DNA of 64,000 nt from Rhytidiadelphus loreus (lineage: Eukaryota > Streptophyta > Bryopsida > Hypnales > Hylocomiaceae): contig OX344764.1 of NCBI GenBank assembly GCA_947034895.1, positions 1,488,001 through 1,552,000 of the forward strand. The letters run 5' to 3'. The notes under the pieces are model-generated. The model was not told the origin of the DNA. It searched no databases and saw only the letters and a list, made by a program, of their open reading frames with translations. Below are positions 1-11,662 of this stretch, piece by piece; the first letter of the stretch is position 1; every line of letters begins with the position of its first letter. A program made the position numbers and the translations under genes.

Positions 1-3000
1 AATGCGGGGCCAGCAGAAGGACCTCTGAATCGAACAGGATCATGGTCGTATGTGCTGTGCTGAGTGCTCCACGACTCCTCACGGTACGCATGGGAAAAAA
101 CAGTTGCTTCTTCGCGCACTGCAGCACGACTGCCACGTCTGGGGGTGACCCCTCTCTCTCTGCCAAAGACAACAGTGCCGTTGCTGTCATGAGCGACAGG
201 AGTGCGCTGGCCATTGAATGCAGCGCCACACAGTTGTTGAGCGCCTTCATCACGAGTCTGGGATTGCTGTTCAACGTTTAGTTTTGCCGCCTCCTTAATT
301 TGAACAGCCTGGCGACGACGAACTCCTGCTGACGTGCCTCCACGACTAGTACCTTGCATTGAAGTTCCCTTCGAAAGCGGCCCGTTCAGGTTGCCGTTCA
401 CGAACAACTGCTGTGCTGTCGTTGGGATTGTGAATCCAGATTTCTGGACAAGGTTCTTGTGGAGACGGGCCATACCGTTCGCACAGTCAGTGTTGAGGGC
501 AGGCATGTTCTCTTGGCGTGCAGGAACTCCTTCTGTGGCCTGTGGGACACGGTCGGCTGGCGGGAGCAGCTCACGCTTTCCCTTGCGGCAAGCCTCTGCA
601 GTTGACGACTTCCGCCTATGAGAACTGTGGAGCGGCGCCAGCAAGTTCTGCGACTGTGGTGAGCGATCCTCATGACCTCTCTTTCTCATGAGAAAATTAC
701 GTGGCTTCCCTACTGGTTTGCTAGAGATCTGTTTAGTGTAGTTTGTGGCTGTTATATTATCTAGAAGCACTTGCTTGAATAGATCGCTGAAACTTGGCAG
801 TTCGGAGAACTCATCCGCAGGCTTTTCATTATGAAGTAGCTCTTGCCCGTCAAGCATGAGGCCTTTGTCGCTGCAGTTGAGAGTATGCTGACGATCAGTG
901 GTTCCTTCTACAGGAGAACGTTCGAAGTCGCAGTGCAGGAGGTCGTCCTGAAGATGATGAGCAGAAAGCGCTCCTGCGATGTCGGAGGGCGACACTGACG
1001 GGAAACCCAAGTCGGAGGGCAGTGCTGAGTGCTGGTCGGTGGAAGGCGGCAAGTCGGAGGGCAGTGTTGACTGCTGCTCGGTGGAAGGCAGAAAGTCTGA
1101 TGAAGTACAGATGGAGCTGTTCGGCATATGAAATGGATCCTACTGTACGTGCTGGAGTACATCAACATCTGAAGAGTAGTTCGATGGCTCCTCTGTGTAC
1201 AAGGACGATGGGTGAGGAGCTCCTTCTCTGCCTGCCAAACTGTCGTTTGTTGCACCTTGTCCACTTTCCACAGGTGCTAGGAATTGAATATGTTGCACCT
1301 CTCCGCAAGGGAGGTGTAACTCATTTCCATCATCTAAGAGGATAACGTAAAAAAGCTCACGTCTACCTGCTTGCATGTAGGATCGGATAGCCAAGCCGAC
1401 AATCCAGTCGGATTCAGCGCTCCCTGATGCACGATGAGCAAGTTGTGTCACTGCTGTGGAAGAAATCCTCACAGGAATGGGGTCTGAAATCGGCAGTGGG
1501 AGCGGTTCACAACGTCCTTCGGCAGGTACGTTGTCCTGTCCTGTCCAGAGGACATTTGTGCGGTGCGGTTCAACATGTTGTACTACTTTGTTGCTCAGCC
1601 CGTTGTCGTGGATGCTTTGTCGAGGAGGACAGTTCCGATTCTCTAGGGAAGTCCATGCTAAATGCAACCGCTTCGGTCCTTTCAATCGTTTCCGCTCGGG
1701 TGAAGCATCGGTCGAAGGGAGAGTCTGCTGTCGTCTACTTGATGTACTTTGACAACCTTCGCTGTGACATCCTTGGTTGTTACCGATGTGAAGACCTCCC
1801 GCTCTTTTGTTTAACTGCGGCCGTCCAGTGTGCACTTGATCGGTGCCCTCTGATATGTTGTAAATAGCTTGAACGATAGCTTCCCAGGACATATTCTCGG
1901 GACTTGGGACTTTTGGCAAATTGCACTTTTCATGAAGGTCATCGCCCATGTTGGTTATCTGGCCACAATAAAGTACGTAGAGCGTTGTTGACGTCCTTGC
2001 TGAAACCACGTGGGTGCCCTTCTGGAAGTTTGTCTGTCCAACGGAGAATTTTCGCACAGTGATATCGGAAAAGAAAACGGAGTCCTTGTGGACTGTCAGT
2101 CCTTCTTACTCCTTTTTTTACTACTTGACGAAGAAGATATCTCTTATCTAGAAGCTGTAGAATGCGTCGCGTTTGAGATGTGGACGCACCTATCTCTCTA
2201 GTCCACTCAAGAATCGCTGTCTTGCAGGCCAATAACGATGATGAATTCGTTTCTGCAGTGTCCATCAGACAAGCAGCATCCCATGTATGAAGAGGATGTG
2301 CAGAGTTGAAATTCGAGATCTTGAAGTTATTGCTGCAACACTAGCGTGGATGAGAAGACGGACGGACTACAAGGAACAACAGTGACGGCAGTTCCTGGGC
2401 TCTTGTTTCGGACAAGCTCTTTGACGTTGTTATATGCTACTGGGTAGTCTGTTTTCAGCAGAAAATGGGACAATCACTTGCAATCCTAGCAGATACAAGG
2501 AAGTAGTCCTAACTCATTTTTACCTCTCTCTCAATGCAAGAAGTGCATACTACAAAAGCTCTGATCTAAAGCGTTGTACTAGAATGTTGGCATGTCTGTG
2601 TAAACTACGTCCTTGCAGTTGAAGACATTTAAGGAATAGGATGTTTCACGATGATAGAAATCGCTCAGTCTCTCAAAAGTGTACAGTCATGGTTGCGTGG
2701 ACGTCCAGGTTCAATGTAGTGTAGTTGATGTTCATAATGGGAGGCAAAGTAATTTTTGAGGGCACATGACACATTCTAGTTGTGCTTACGTGAATAAAAA
2801 TTAAGTTAGTTTCTTTATAGCATGCGTACGTACGTCATCAATTGCAGCTGTCTCTTGTGAAGGTAGTGGGTTCATAGCCTTCAAAAATCTGGGAACTTTT
2901 GAACTCTTTTGACGGCTTCTTGAAGTTGAAGACATGATTTCTGGCTTTCTAGGACTGCTATCTATACGAACTGTAGATGATGACATCGAAATTGGTTGCG

Positions 3001-3034
3001 GAGTTATCCCGTCGCCACTACTGAGAGTACTCAC
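1..3034 (-). CDS. Uncharacterised multi-exon protein gene, 3' end beyond window
   Basis: I do not recognise this gene. On the minus strand a long frame is open from about 2057 to 1143, meets one TAG at 1142-1140, and continues open in the same frame to base 1. Upstream pieces look like exons: about 3034-2835 (Ser-rich start, ending at a GTACGT donor), about 2444-2360 (DYPVAYNNVKELVRNKSPGT), and about 2332-1960 after a TTGCAG acceptor (contains LEWTREIGASTSQTRRILQL). The middle part has DWIVGLAIRSY followed by a LLDDGNELHLPCGEV-like stretch, loosely resembling a Tudor/Agenet-type fold, which is a guess. Two 14-residue repeats (PSTEQQSTLPSD type) follow the TAG. The rest is basic and low complexity, so the protein may be nuclear. 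Exon borders are approximate. Either a short intron removes the TAG or the gene is damaged. Confidence 0.45.
986..1101 (-). repeat. 42-bp coding tandem repeat, about 2.5 copies
   Basis: The plus strand repeats a unit containing AAGTCGGAGGGCAGTG and GGTGGAAGGC. Read on the minus strand it encodes PSTEQQSTLPSDL, then PSTDQHSALPSDL, then a degenerate third copy. It lies in the open frame downstream of the TAG at 1140. Confidence 0.6.
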
Positions 3035-3690
3035 AATTTATTGCAGTATACTGGAAATTTTGCATTCTGAATGAAGAATGAAACTGTGTGTTTTAGAATT
3101 CTATTTTGCCGCCACTTGAAGGCACAATTCTGCAACCGCCAATTCCCTTCCTTTGTTTTATAATCATAGGATTTCATGTGCTTGTGACACCTGCCATTGT
3201 ACTGTAATGTATCTTTATTACTCTTGTCCTATAAGAGAATGTGTACTGTTTCCTTGAATCCATTATTTTAACACCATATCAAGTGTCCTTTTTATTTGGG
3301 ACGGTAGAAGCAACCCAAAATGACAGCCCAATATCCACTGCCCCTATCGAAAGTTTGATCTTTAGGAAAAAAATTTCAACACTTTTCAACGTTTGGGCAC
3401 TACCTAATTTCTACTAGAATGAGACATGTTTGATCATTCCGATTTTTCTCTATCAATTGTTCACAGTAATACAATGAACGTTAGCACTAATGCACGTAGA
3501 ACTTCAATGTGAACCTCCAAAAAAAAGGATGAATGAAAAAACTTCTTTCTCTGGCTTCTGTGAACCTTCCATTCTGTTCATCGTCCGATTTCTGGACGTC
3601 GGAGCGCTTAGGGGTTAAACACACGGCAATATAAGGGACAAGAGCACCGGGTTGAGCACCGGGTTGAAGTATTGGCGGCGATGAAGGAGA
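3035..3690. other. Intergenic, no gene seen
   Basis: AT-rich sequence between the minus-strand gene at the left edge and the HISN3 relic. It has no open frame with recognisable content. A short direct duplication of a GAGCACCGGGTTGA unit sits at about 3640-3667. Confidence 0.5.
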
Positions 3691-3720
3691 TTGCACAATC
3701 GGTCGAGGAAATTAAGCATC

Positions 3721-5421
3721 ATGCGGGATTTCTATGGCGGATCGAGCTTTGCAGGCTGCCATGCCTGTCGTCACGAGCGGACTTTATTGCCGATGCGCTT
3801 TTACGCACACGGGGGCTGCTCAGTCGTTAAGCTAAGATCCGCAGCTCCACCCACTGTGAGAGGTCGGGGAGATTAAAATCCTTGAAGTTGAAGGTCACTT
3901 GTCACATTTCGAGTGTAATTTGGTATTTTAGGGTTTTCGTTTGTTGTTGCAAATTCTGTGGTTTCAAACGAAAGATTCAGAGGTTTATTGCGAGCGAACT
4001 CTTCCTTCTGAGTTATGAAAACGTTCAATCATTTTTTTATTTGTTGTTGAGGAGAGTATTTTGTGGAGCAATGAGATTGATTTGGTCAAGCGATGGACGG
4101 ATTGCAGGTGCGGTTAGCACGGAACCAATTCTGGTCCAAGAGGGCAAGCGAGCTGTTAAATTTCAACCGTGCATCGACATTCACAAGGTTGGCCATTTTA
4201 TCAGGAAGTCATGTAGCTACAGTTTATTATCTGCTATTCTGCTGAGGTGGTTCTTGTTCTTCAATAAATTCTTGATCACCTCTTCTGCCGTGAATACTTT
4301 ATTCAATCAATTTAAGAGAAGCATGGTAAAATCGAATTTATGTGAAGGCCTTTTCAAATTAAAAGAAAAAAAGAACTGACTTCAAATTTTAGTTCCAGAA
4401 AAGATCCTATTCATTCGATAATTTTTCGGCGCATAATCTAGACAAGAATGGTTACGCCATCTCTCATCTGTCGCTTGTCACCTGCATTACAATTCAGAAA
4501 GAGCTGGTTTATTATTGTATTCTTCAAATTATAGTAGCTCACACAGTGTTGGAGATTGATGTTGTGGTATTTGTTGATGTAGGGTAAGGTCAAGCAAATA
4601 GTGGGTTCCACATTGCGGTTCTTGCCGGATGATAAGAATTCGGAGACTGATGTTTCTCTGGTCACGAATTTTGAGTCTCAAATATCCGCGGGAGAGTTCG
4701 TTGAAACGTATAAGCTAGGACGGCCTACTCGGTGGGCACATTATAATGCTCGGTGCTGACCCAGCTAGCCATGCCGCAGCTTTGGAAGCTCTAAGAGCAT
4801 ATCGTGGTAAGTTGACCTTGTAGACTCTCCTTTGCACATTTCATAGAATGCCACTGATGGATGGTAAGAGTGTCTTTCAAACTGTTATAAGCACAATTGA
4901 TGCTTCATTTGGATGTAGGACTATGTCACACCTCCATTATGGTATACTTGATGGCTACTATTTCTGATGCTGGGTGAGTTGCAGGCGGTTTGCATGTAGG
5001 CGCGGTGGTGGTGTCAATCTCGATAATGCCAGTGGGTATTTGGATGCTGGAGCAAGTCATGTTATTGTTACATCCGTATGTAATCCTATCCTTGTTATAT
5101 TTGTTGCATCGCTGTGGTATCCTGGTTCAGGTGCTAAAGCCAACAGCTGCATTCTCCTATTGACCAGGAAGCGCATTGAAATACTTGAACAGTATTTTCC
5201 AGTTCATTTCTTCGTGTTTTGACAGTGGCTTCGACGTTTTGGGTGATTTGAATGCTTTTTACGCTGTAGGTGCTGAAAGAATATTTGCCTTTCTCGTGCA
5301 GTTTGTTTTCAGGGACGGTAAAATGGATGAGGAAAAGCTGAAACAATTAGCGAAGTTGACGGGGAAAACATGCATCAACGTCGCAAGTATCAGAAGAAAT
5401 CTAGAAGAGAGAGTACTCTAG
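3721..5421 (+). pseudogene. HISN3: HISN3 (HisA-type BBM II isomerase) pseudogene
   Basis: Relic of the plastid enzyme that isomerises the ProFAR intermediate of histidine synthesis (HisA/His6 family). Conserved blocks lie in order: AVKFQPCIDIHK ending near 4187; [17 protein letters not shown] from about 4582; then [20 protein letters not shown] and EALRAYR to about 4806; then GGVNLDNASGYLDAGASHVI from about 5005; then a LKQLAKLTGKT block near 5337. GT-AG-like gaps separate the blocks, so this is a duplicated, not retrotransposed, copy. An extra G near 4713 and an out-of-frame insertion near 5001 break the frame, and the 3' half after the TGKT block no longer matches the family. A basic, Ser/Ala-rich ORF at 3721-3876 could be the old transit-peptide exon. 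Confidence 0.8.
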
Positions 5422-5925
5422 CTAGAAAATCTTCAAGCGGACATGCCTCATCGAGCTTCAACTGAGCGGATGATCTTCGCAAACTTTCCTCGGCGTTCCC
5501 CCTGACGTTCCCATGAGTTCCCATGAGTTCCCCGGCGCGGCGCCGAAGTTCCCGAATCCAAGGGAGCGTGGGTTGAGTCACTTGACCGCACTGTAGTTAT
5601 CTTCAAACTCCAGATTCCAGATTCAATGAATTAAGTTACTCCGATGGCAGCCCCCACCAGATGGCAGCTCTAAAGCCCCCCCACCGTGGATTCCAGGTGG
5701 CAGTAACCGACCACCGGGAAAAACAACTTGGCACCGTCCAACAGGACGAACCCCATCCAACTCGGAAAGACAATGAATGGGATCCAATGATATCCAATCC
5801 CATGGAGCCACGTGGAATCCACCTGGCATACCGACCCTTTGAGGGGCCGGCCCGCCCCGGCGCCGCGTCATCACAGTCTCGAGCCCCTCACTGTCGCCCT
5901 CTGACTCAGTCCGCGTCCTGCTCGC
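5422..5925. promoter_or_regulatory. Probable upstream region of the Lys/Glu-rich gene
   Basis: GC-richer than its surroundings, with no plausible coding frame on either strand. A short direct repeat (TTCCCATGAGTTCCC type) lies at about 5510-5530. It sits immediately upstream of the inferred leader exon. I saw no clear TATA box, so the promoter role is inferred from position. Confidence 0.35.
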
Positions 5926-6858
5926 CTTCATCTGCCCCGTCTCGCAAACCCTCAGATCCATTCTCTAGGCTTTTCATTTTCTTACTCTGTAACAATTTTC
6001 TAGCGTTGTAAGGATTTTCTATTGAAGTTTTGTAGCGCCATTTTGGTGGATCTGGTGTCGAGATCGGAGCTCAGGCGAAGCTTTTTGAAAGGGTTAATTT
6101 TGCTTTGAATTTTTGAGCTAGAATCACCGATCCGAGGTTGAATCAGGTGCGTACATGACTCTTGCTGCCCTCTGGTTTGGTTATTTTGTTGACACTTTCT
6201 GTGAATTTGTTTCCATTTGTTTGCTTTTTGTTCGTTTTGGTTGTGGATGTTCGTTTGTGAGTAGATTTTGCCTTAAGGATTCGGAGTCTTAAGGTATTAT
6301 GAGTTTGAGTGATGGACGTGCGTTGGGAATGGCTTCTAGTTTAGTTCGTTAGCGGATCTACTCAATGCTTGGTGTGAATGTTTTCTAGCTCGTCGTCGAA
6401 TCGGCTATGGAGGTTGTTTTTCTAGTTCAGTGTCTTGTTTTGTAGCGATTTCATCAGATCTGTGGTTTTGGAGATCGTAAGAAGAAGTGTATATGCGATT
6501 TGAGAATTGTACCCTGCTCGTGTCTATTTTCGGCTTGAATGCTAGTGCGGAATGGTGCTCATCAGTACAGTGTAGAATAGGGATGGTTAGAAACTTTAAA
6601 GTGGTGTCTGTTCTTATGTTCATGTTCGATTCATAAGTGAGACTGATAGGTTTTAGGGTCATTGCTTTGACTTAGTGTGCGGGTCACTCAAACCTCTCTA
6701 ACCTTATCAGCTGGGGTCGCAGCGCTTTCACTATGACGTCGTGTGAATGTGCGACTGGTTTGCTTCGGTCGATGATTTTGTAGTATGTCATTTGATAAAT
6801 CTTATAAAAGAGGTTTTGTGTAGAATTTTTAATTTGACTAGGTGTTGATTATTCTGCA
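5926..6858 (+). other. 5' UTR exon and leader intron of the Lys/Glu-rich gene
   Basis: A pyrimidine-rich leader of roughly 5930-6146 ends in ATCAG followed by a GTGCGT donor. The T-rich intron ends in TTCTGCAG at 6858, 24 bases before the ATG at 6883 (context ACCATGG). A long leader intron just before the start codon is common in highly expressed plant genes. The transcription start is not determined. Confidence 0.5.
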
Positions 6859-6882
6859 GAATTTGGATTAGGAGCTGCAACC

Positions 6883-9264
6883 ATGGCGACTGAGAAATCC
6901 GAGTTCCCATCAGAGGCTGTGGAACTAAGACACATTGATGACGCGAATGTCTCAACTCCAGAGCCAGCCAAGCTTGCGGATCTGGTAGGGGCGAATGAGA
7001 ATCCGTATGTACCATTGGAATCTCGGCCGTCCTCCAAGGAAGATCCCGCCGAGGCCGAGGCCGCCATGAGGAGCCTTGACTTGAAGGTTGGTACACTCTT
7101 TGCTATTTTCTAGCTCTCCTTTCGAATGCCATGTATTGTAACCCTAAATATCTCGCTTCAGTTCTGATTACAGTAGTAATCTGAGAAGCTCATTTTATAC
7201 TAACAATTCAGGTAGAGATTTGTAACTTGCGTCACTTTAAGCATTTAGATTTTGTATGTAGGAGCGTGATTTTAATGTGATCAGTATTGATCTAGGGAAA
7301 GACCTTGAGCTCAATCTATTCAGGTCGAATGATTATCATAGTACGAGTTTCTTATGCAATTTCAAAGTGGGCGGTTGTAGACCGATATTAGTTACAGTAG
7401 ACATCCCTATATTCCATTGAAAGAGTAGTGGCCATGGGTATAGGGTCCAGTTTGCTAATTGAATGCCAGCAAGTGCACGTATACATGAATTTCTGTTATT
7501 GGTAACAGATGTCATTCAATAGGAAATACGATTACGTTCTTCACTCTTTAGTATCCTCCACCTTAGAATGAATTGGGTACCATGATTAGTTCAGTTTGAG
7601 TTAGAGTGTTGATGTTCTCGTCATTGTGCTTGCAGGATGAGCATGCATCCAAGAAGCATGGTCATGCATCTAAGAAGCATGAACATGAAGCCAAATCCGA
7701 GAAGCATGAACATGAAGCCACACCCGAGAAGCATGAACATATAGCCACACCCGAGAAGCATGAACATGTAGCCACACCCGAGGAGCATGAACACACGATG
7801 CACAAGATGGAGGAAGGCATGAAGAAGATTCACGTGGATGAAGATGATAAGCACATTGAAGGGAGGGAGAAGACGACCACCGTCGATGAGGAGGGCGCGT
7901 TTGATGGCAAGCATGGCAAGAAGCACCAGGAGACCACACTGCGGGAGACTTATGAGCAGGAAGAAGGGAAGAAGGACGAGAAGCACACGAAGTTTTTTGA
8001 CCAAGTTGAGGATGAGGAGATGGAGGGTGAAGAGAAGAAGCACAAGGAGAAGCACAAGAAGAAAGACTTGGGCCATGATGCGGATCACAAGGAGGTCAAG
8101 GAGAAGGAGAAGGCTGTGGCGCATGTGGACGAGGAGGGGAACAAGGGGACGAAAGAGAAGGAGCTGAAGCACGAAGTGGAGGTGGATGCGCATGGGAAGA
8201 AGGAGAAGAAGGAGAAGAAGAAGGACAAGGACGTGAAGAAGGTGGATGAAGAGGGGAAAGAGAAGAAGGAGAAGAAGGAGAAGAAAGACAAGGAGGTGAC
8301 TGAGGAAGAAGGAGCAGAGAAGAAGGAGAAGAAGGAGAAGAAGAAAAAGGAGAAGGAAGTTGATGAGGAGGGCAATGAGAAGAAGGAGAAGAAGGAGAAG
8401 AAGAAGGACAAGAAGGTAGATGTAGAGGAGGGCACCGAGAAGAAGGAGAAGAAGGAAAAGAAGGAAAAGAAGGAGAAGGATCCTGAAGGGAAGGAAAAGA
8501 AAGAGAAGGAAAAGAAGGAGAAAACCAAGGAGGTGGACGAGGAAGGAAACGAGACGAAGGAAAAGGATGTGCAGAAGAAGGATAAGTATATTGACGTATT
8601 GGAAGGTCTTGGGAAGAAGGAAAAGAAGGAGAAGAAGGAGAAGAAGGAAAAGAAGGAGAAGGATCCTGAAGGAAAGGAAAAGAAAGAGAAGAAGGACAAG
8701 AAGGAGAAGATCAAGGAGGTGGATGAGGAAGGGAATGAGGTGAAGGAAAAGAAGGAGAAGAAAAACGACAAGGAGATTGACTTAGCGGAAGGTACTGAAA
8801 AGAAGGAGAAGAAGGAGAAGAAGGAAAAGAAGGAGAAGGATTCTGAAGGGAAGGAAAAGAAAGAGAAGAAGGACAAGAAGGAGAAGCACAAGGAGGTAGA
8901 TGAGGAAGGGAATGAGGTGAAGGAAAAGAAGGAGAAGAAGAACGACAAGGAGATTGACTTAGCGGAAGGTACTGAAAAGAAAGAGAAGAAGGAGAAGAAG
9001 GAAAAGAAGGAGAAGGATCCTGAAGGGAAGGAAAAGAAAGAGAAGAAGGACAAGAAGGAGAAGACCAAGGAGGTTGACGAGGAAGGAAACGAGAAGAAGG
9101 AGAAAAAGAAGGAGCACAAGGAGAAAGAGGTGGATCATGCGGAAGGCACTGAGAAGAAAGAGAAGAAGGAAAAGAAGGAGAAGAAAGAAAAAGCCAAGGA
9201 TGGCAAGGTGAAGAAGGAGAAGAAGGAAAGTCATGAGAGCGAAGAGACAGAGACGAAAGAGTAG
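6883..9264 (+). CDS. Lys/Glu-rich repeat protein, two coding exons
   Basis: Coding exons 6883-7086 and 7636-9264 join in phase 0 (AAG before GTTGGT; TTGCAG acceptor), giving 610 residues. The ATG at 6883 has a good plant context and follows the leader intron. Residues 1-68 are acidic and non-repetitive (starts MATEKSEFPSEAVELRH). A His-rich zone follows, with four copies of a nine-residue unit like KHEHEATPE. From about residue 250 the chain is almost only K and E with D, G and V, built from five units of about 59 residues that each open with EVDEEGNE and contain DPEGKEKKEK. There is no signal peptide, membrane segment or known catalytic motif. It should be intrinsically disordered and highly charged. 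The function is unknown; a LEA- or dehydrin-like protective role is only a guess. Codons are nearly all GAG, GAA and AAG. Confidence 0.8.
7675..7794 (+). repeat. 27-bp coding tandem repeat (KHEHEATPE)
   Basis: Four near-identical copies plus a partial one, each starting with AAGCATGAACAT and ending with a CACACCCGAG-like tail. They encode a His/Glu-rich nonapeptide. The repeat lies at the start of the second coding exon. Confidence 0.85.
8356..9240 (+). repeat. About 177-bp coding repeat array, five units
   Basis: Unit starts (the codons for EVDEEGNE) fall at 8356, 8530, 8716, 8893 and 9070, so spacing is 174, 186, 177 and 177 bp. Units 3 and 4 are nearly identical, which suggests recent duplication. 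Within units a shorter GAGAAGAAG/GAAAAGAAG pattern repeats. Confidence 0.85.
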
Positions 9265-9735
9265 ATCGCCTTACAGCTCAGTAGATCAGATTCTGCTGTG
9301 ACTTGCATCAATGCGAGGCCATTGTAGAAAGTTGTTGCATTTGTTGATTGTAGAAAGGTGTTACTTCTGTTGATATTGAACAAGTTTTTCTCTACATTGT
9401 GCATTGTGCTGGAGTGTTTGTTCGTGTCAGTCGGGAGTCTGGATTGGAGCAATGAAGGTCGTCTGCCTTTATTCTATATGTATTGCAGTATGAAGCAGAG
9501 TAGAATGGGAGTATCACGGAGCATGCAAGCATCCAACTCCTGTTGGAATGATACCTTTAGTGGAAATCAATCTGAGCTTGATACGAGTACTCAAGATGTG
9601 TGTTCTCACGATGCGGTGCTCTGATAACTGAAGGCGAATGGACAAGAAAAGTGCCTTGTTTGGGTTCCCAATTTCGTATGAGGATTGGTTATGCCTGGAC
9701 GAGCAACGATGGAGCATATGATCAGCAGGTAAAGG
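9265..9735 (+). other. Probable 3' UTR of the Lys/Glu-rich gene
   Basis: Follows the TAG at 9262-9264. It is moderately T-rich and carries no convincing ORF. The polyadenylation site is not identifiable by eye. Confidence 0.4.
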
Positions 9736-9854
9736 ACTAGTTGCGTTACTTCAAGTATTTGAGAATATGTAGGAGTGCGACTTGGGGATGCATAGAGCTG
9801 TGGAGAGGTCTTTCGGTATTGTAGCCAATTTTGTTTTGATCCAAGGTTTATCAG

Positions 9855-10205
9855 TACGCGTGAATTTCTTATGCAGTTTCAAAGTGGGAGGTTGTAGACC
9901 ATTTTCACTGGACAAGTTCATTTCCATTCAAAGGTCATGAGACAGTTTCCTAAGTCATGCTTATAGCTCTTGGTTATGAGTCCAAGTAAGAATAGATTAG
10001 GTGTTGACAACAGGTGTCTAGACGATGGGTCCCTTACGCCTTTAGTATCTTCTACCTTACAGACGTCTTTAGCTGCAGTGAAAAAACAGTTACGAGCAGC
10101 GTCTGGGAAGATTGATGCACATAGACCCTGGTATAGGATCAGGATTGAAGTTTGTTGCATCACAGCGAGACTTGGTAGTTACCAGATTAGTTCAGTTTTT
10201 GTTTT
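9855..10205 (+). repeat. Diverged copy of intron sequence from the upstream gene
   Basis: This region repeats, in the same order, blocks found in the intron at 7345-7600. The shared blocks are TTTCTTATGCARTTTCAAAG with GGTTGTAGACC, then CTTTAGTATC, then GATTAGTTCAGTTT. The spacing differs. No coding sequence is shared, so an intron piece appears to have been copied downstream of its own gene. Confidence 0.65.
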
Positions 10206-10209
10206 TGTT

Positions 10210-11655
10210 AATGGATTTTTAAGCCGACACATCTTACAGAGGACAAATTCGGTCACGGTTGGTGGTTATGAAATGGTTTACTTACATTAGCAATTCAAAA
10301 TTTGTTTACTGAAAATGGAATGATTAGAATGATGTTCGAAGGAAAATAGAAAAACTTGCTTAAAGTTTTCTAATACCACAGCTCAATGTGGAAGTTGCCC
10401 ATGTCAAGTTGAAGGACTTCTCTATCTTCACTTACGATCACAGAATCAGAGTAGAAATAGAACCCAATTCTATTACAAATTCATAAATGTACTTTGTGTG
10501 GAGAACCTATTATCATTGCTATTTGTTGATGATTTAGTCTGCATATTGGAAGAACTGTTAAAGTTCAAACTTAGGTGTTGGTGGGGTGCTTACCACCATA
10601 GTTTGTCCAACTCTGATGGGGTCAAATGACCTCATCATTGTATGGGGACTTTCTTAGGGGAAGGAATATGTCAATTTTTTTTAGTATCTACCTTCTAATA
10701 GAGGCATAAAGGATGGAATTTTACTAGCTAAGTCTAAGAGTTTGAGGTAGTTGAGCCATTCCTATCAAATGCTTTATTTACATTAGTCTTTTAGACTATA
10801 GTTATCTTTCTTCCCTCTAAGAAGTGTTGATTTTCCATCCTACTAATACCATTGTATATTGTACATCTTGATTGAAGGTGTTTAGGGTTTCAAGATTTAG
10901 GACTAAACCTTCCCCTATTTTCAAAGATTTTGGACTAAGTCGTTGTTCTTTATCATTTTTCAGAAATGTCTACTTATCTATCATTTTTCCAATTAGTTCC
11001 ATAGAAATGCATGATCTTTGTATGAAAGTAGGCAATTTTTGCATAGAATTGTGTAAGAATTAGAATTCTTAGTCAATCCAATATTTTGGCCATAGCTTGT
11101 GAGAAGTAGTAAGTTTCCAATTTCTACCAAGCTATTTTTAATATTAGACTTCGACTTTTTGGTTGCTTTCAATTTGACAACAAGACAAAGCTATTCCTAA
11201 AATGTAGTTTCTCTCTATTTACACAAAAGTGAAAGCATTAAAGAATGGGACAAAGTCTAATTCCAAGTCTTAAAAACATGAAAATTCACTTCCAATTCCA
11301 ACACAACATGGAAATCTGCTCAAAACTTACAGTTCCCAATCACAAATTCAAAATAAAAATCACAAAAAATTGTCTACAATTTCAAAATAAGAAAATTATA
11401 AAACTTTATAATTGCAAGTAATTTCCAAATAGAGAGACCAACATTTTCAACCCTTCACTACAGAAGCATAATAATGCTGAGACCTGTTATCCAAATAAGA
11501 ACTATGCACTGATTGCGCTCACCCAATATCAACATGTTAAGACCTTGTCATAACAATAATCGTAGTCATTTTCGAGATCATCTTCAAATACAAGTTCCCC
11601 ATCAATATCTCGTAGCAATTCCTTCCATCAGTATAGATACGCACTTCTCTTGCAA
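10210..11655. other. AT-rich intergenic, no gene seen
   Basis: No ORF above about 63 codons resembles a protein, and no RNA gene was recognised. It consists of AT-rich unique-looking sequence. Confidence 0.5.
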
Positions 11656-11662
11656 AAAAACT

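Noticed and set aside
3882..4379. 165-codon plus-strand ORF
   Set aside because: Only the part with FQPCIDIHK is meaningful, and it belongs to the HISN3 pseudogene; the rest is intron read-through.
5623..6011. Overlapping ORFs of 112 and 116 codons upstream of the Lys/Glu gene
   Set aside because: They lie in the promoter/5' UTR region, are Pro/Gly-rich by composition, and have no motifs.
7606..7635. ATG at 7606 as the start of the repeat protein
   Set aside because: It lies in the intron before a clear TTGCAG acceptor at 7635; the ATG at 6883 joins in phase and has a better context.
8085..9119. 344-codon minus-strand ORF rich in Ser and Phe
   Set aside because: It is the antisense shadow of the Lys/Glu repeat (AAG/GAG codons read backwards); no start context or splice logic.
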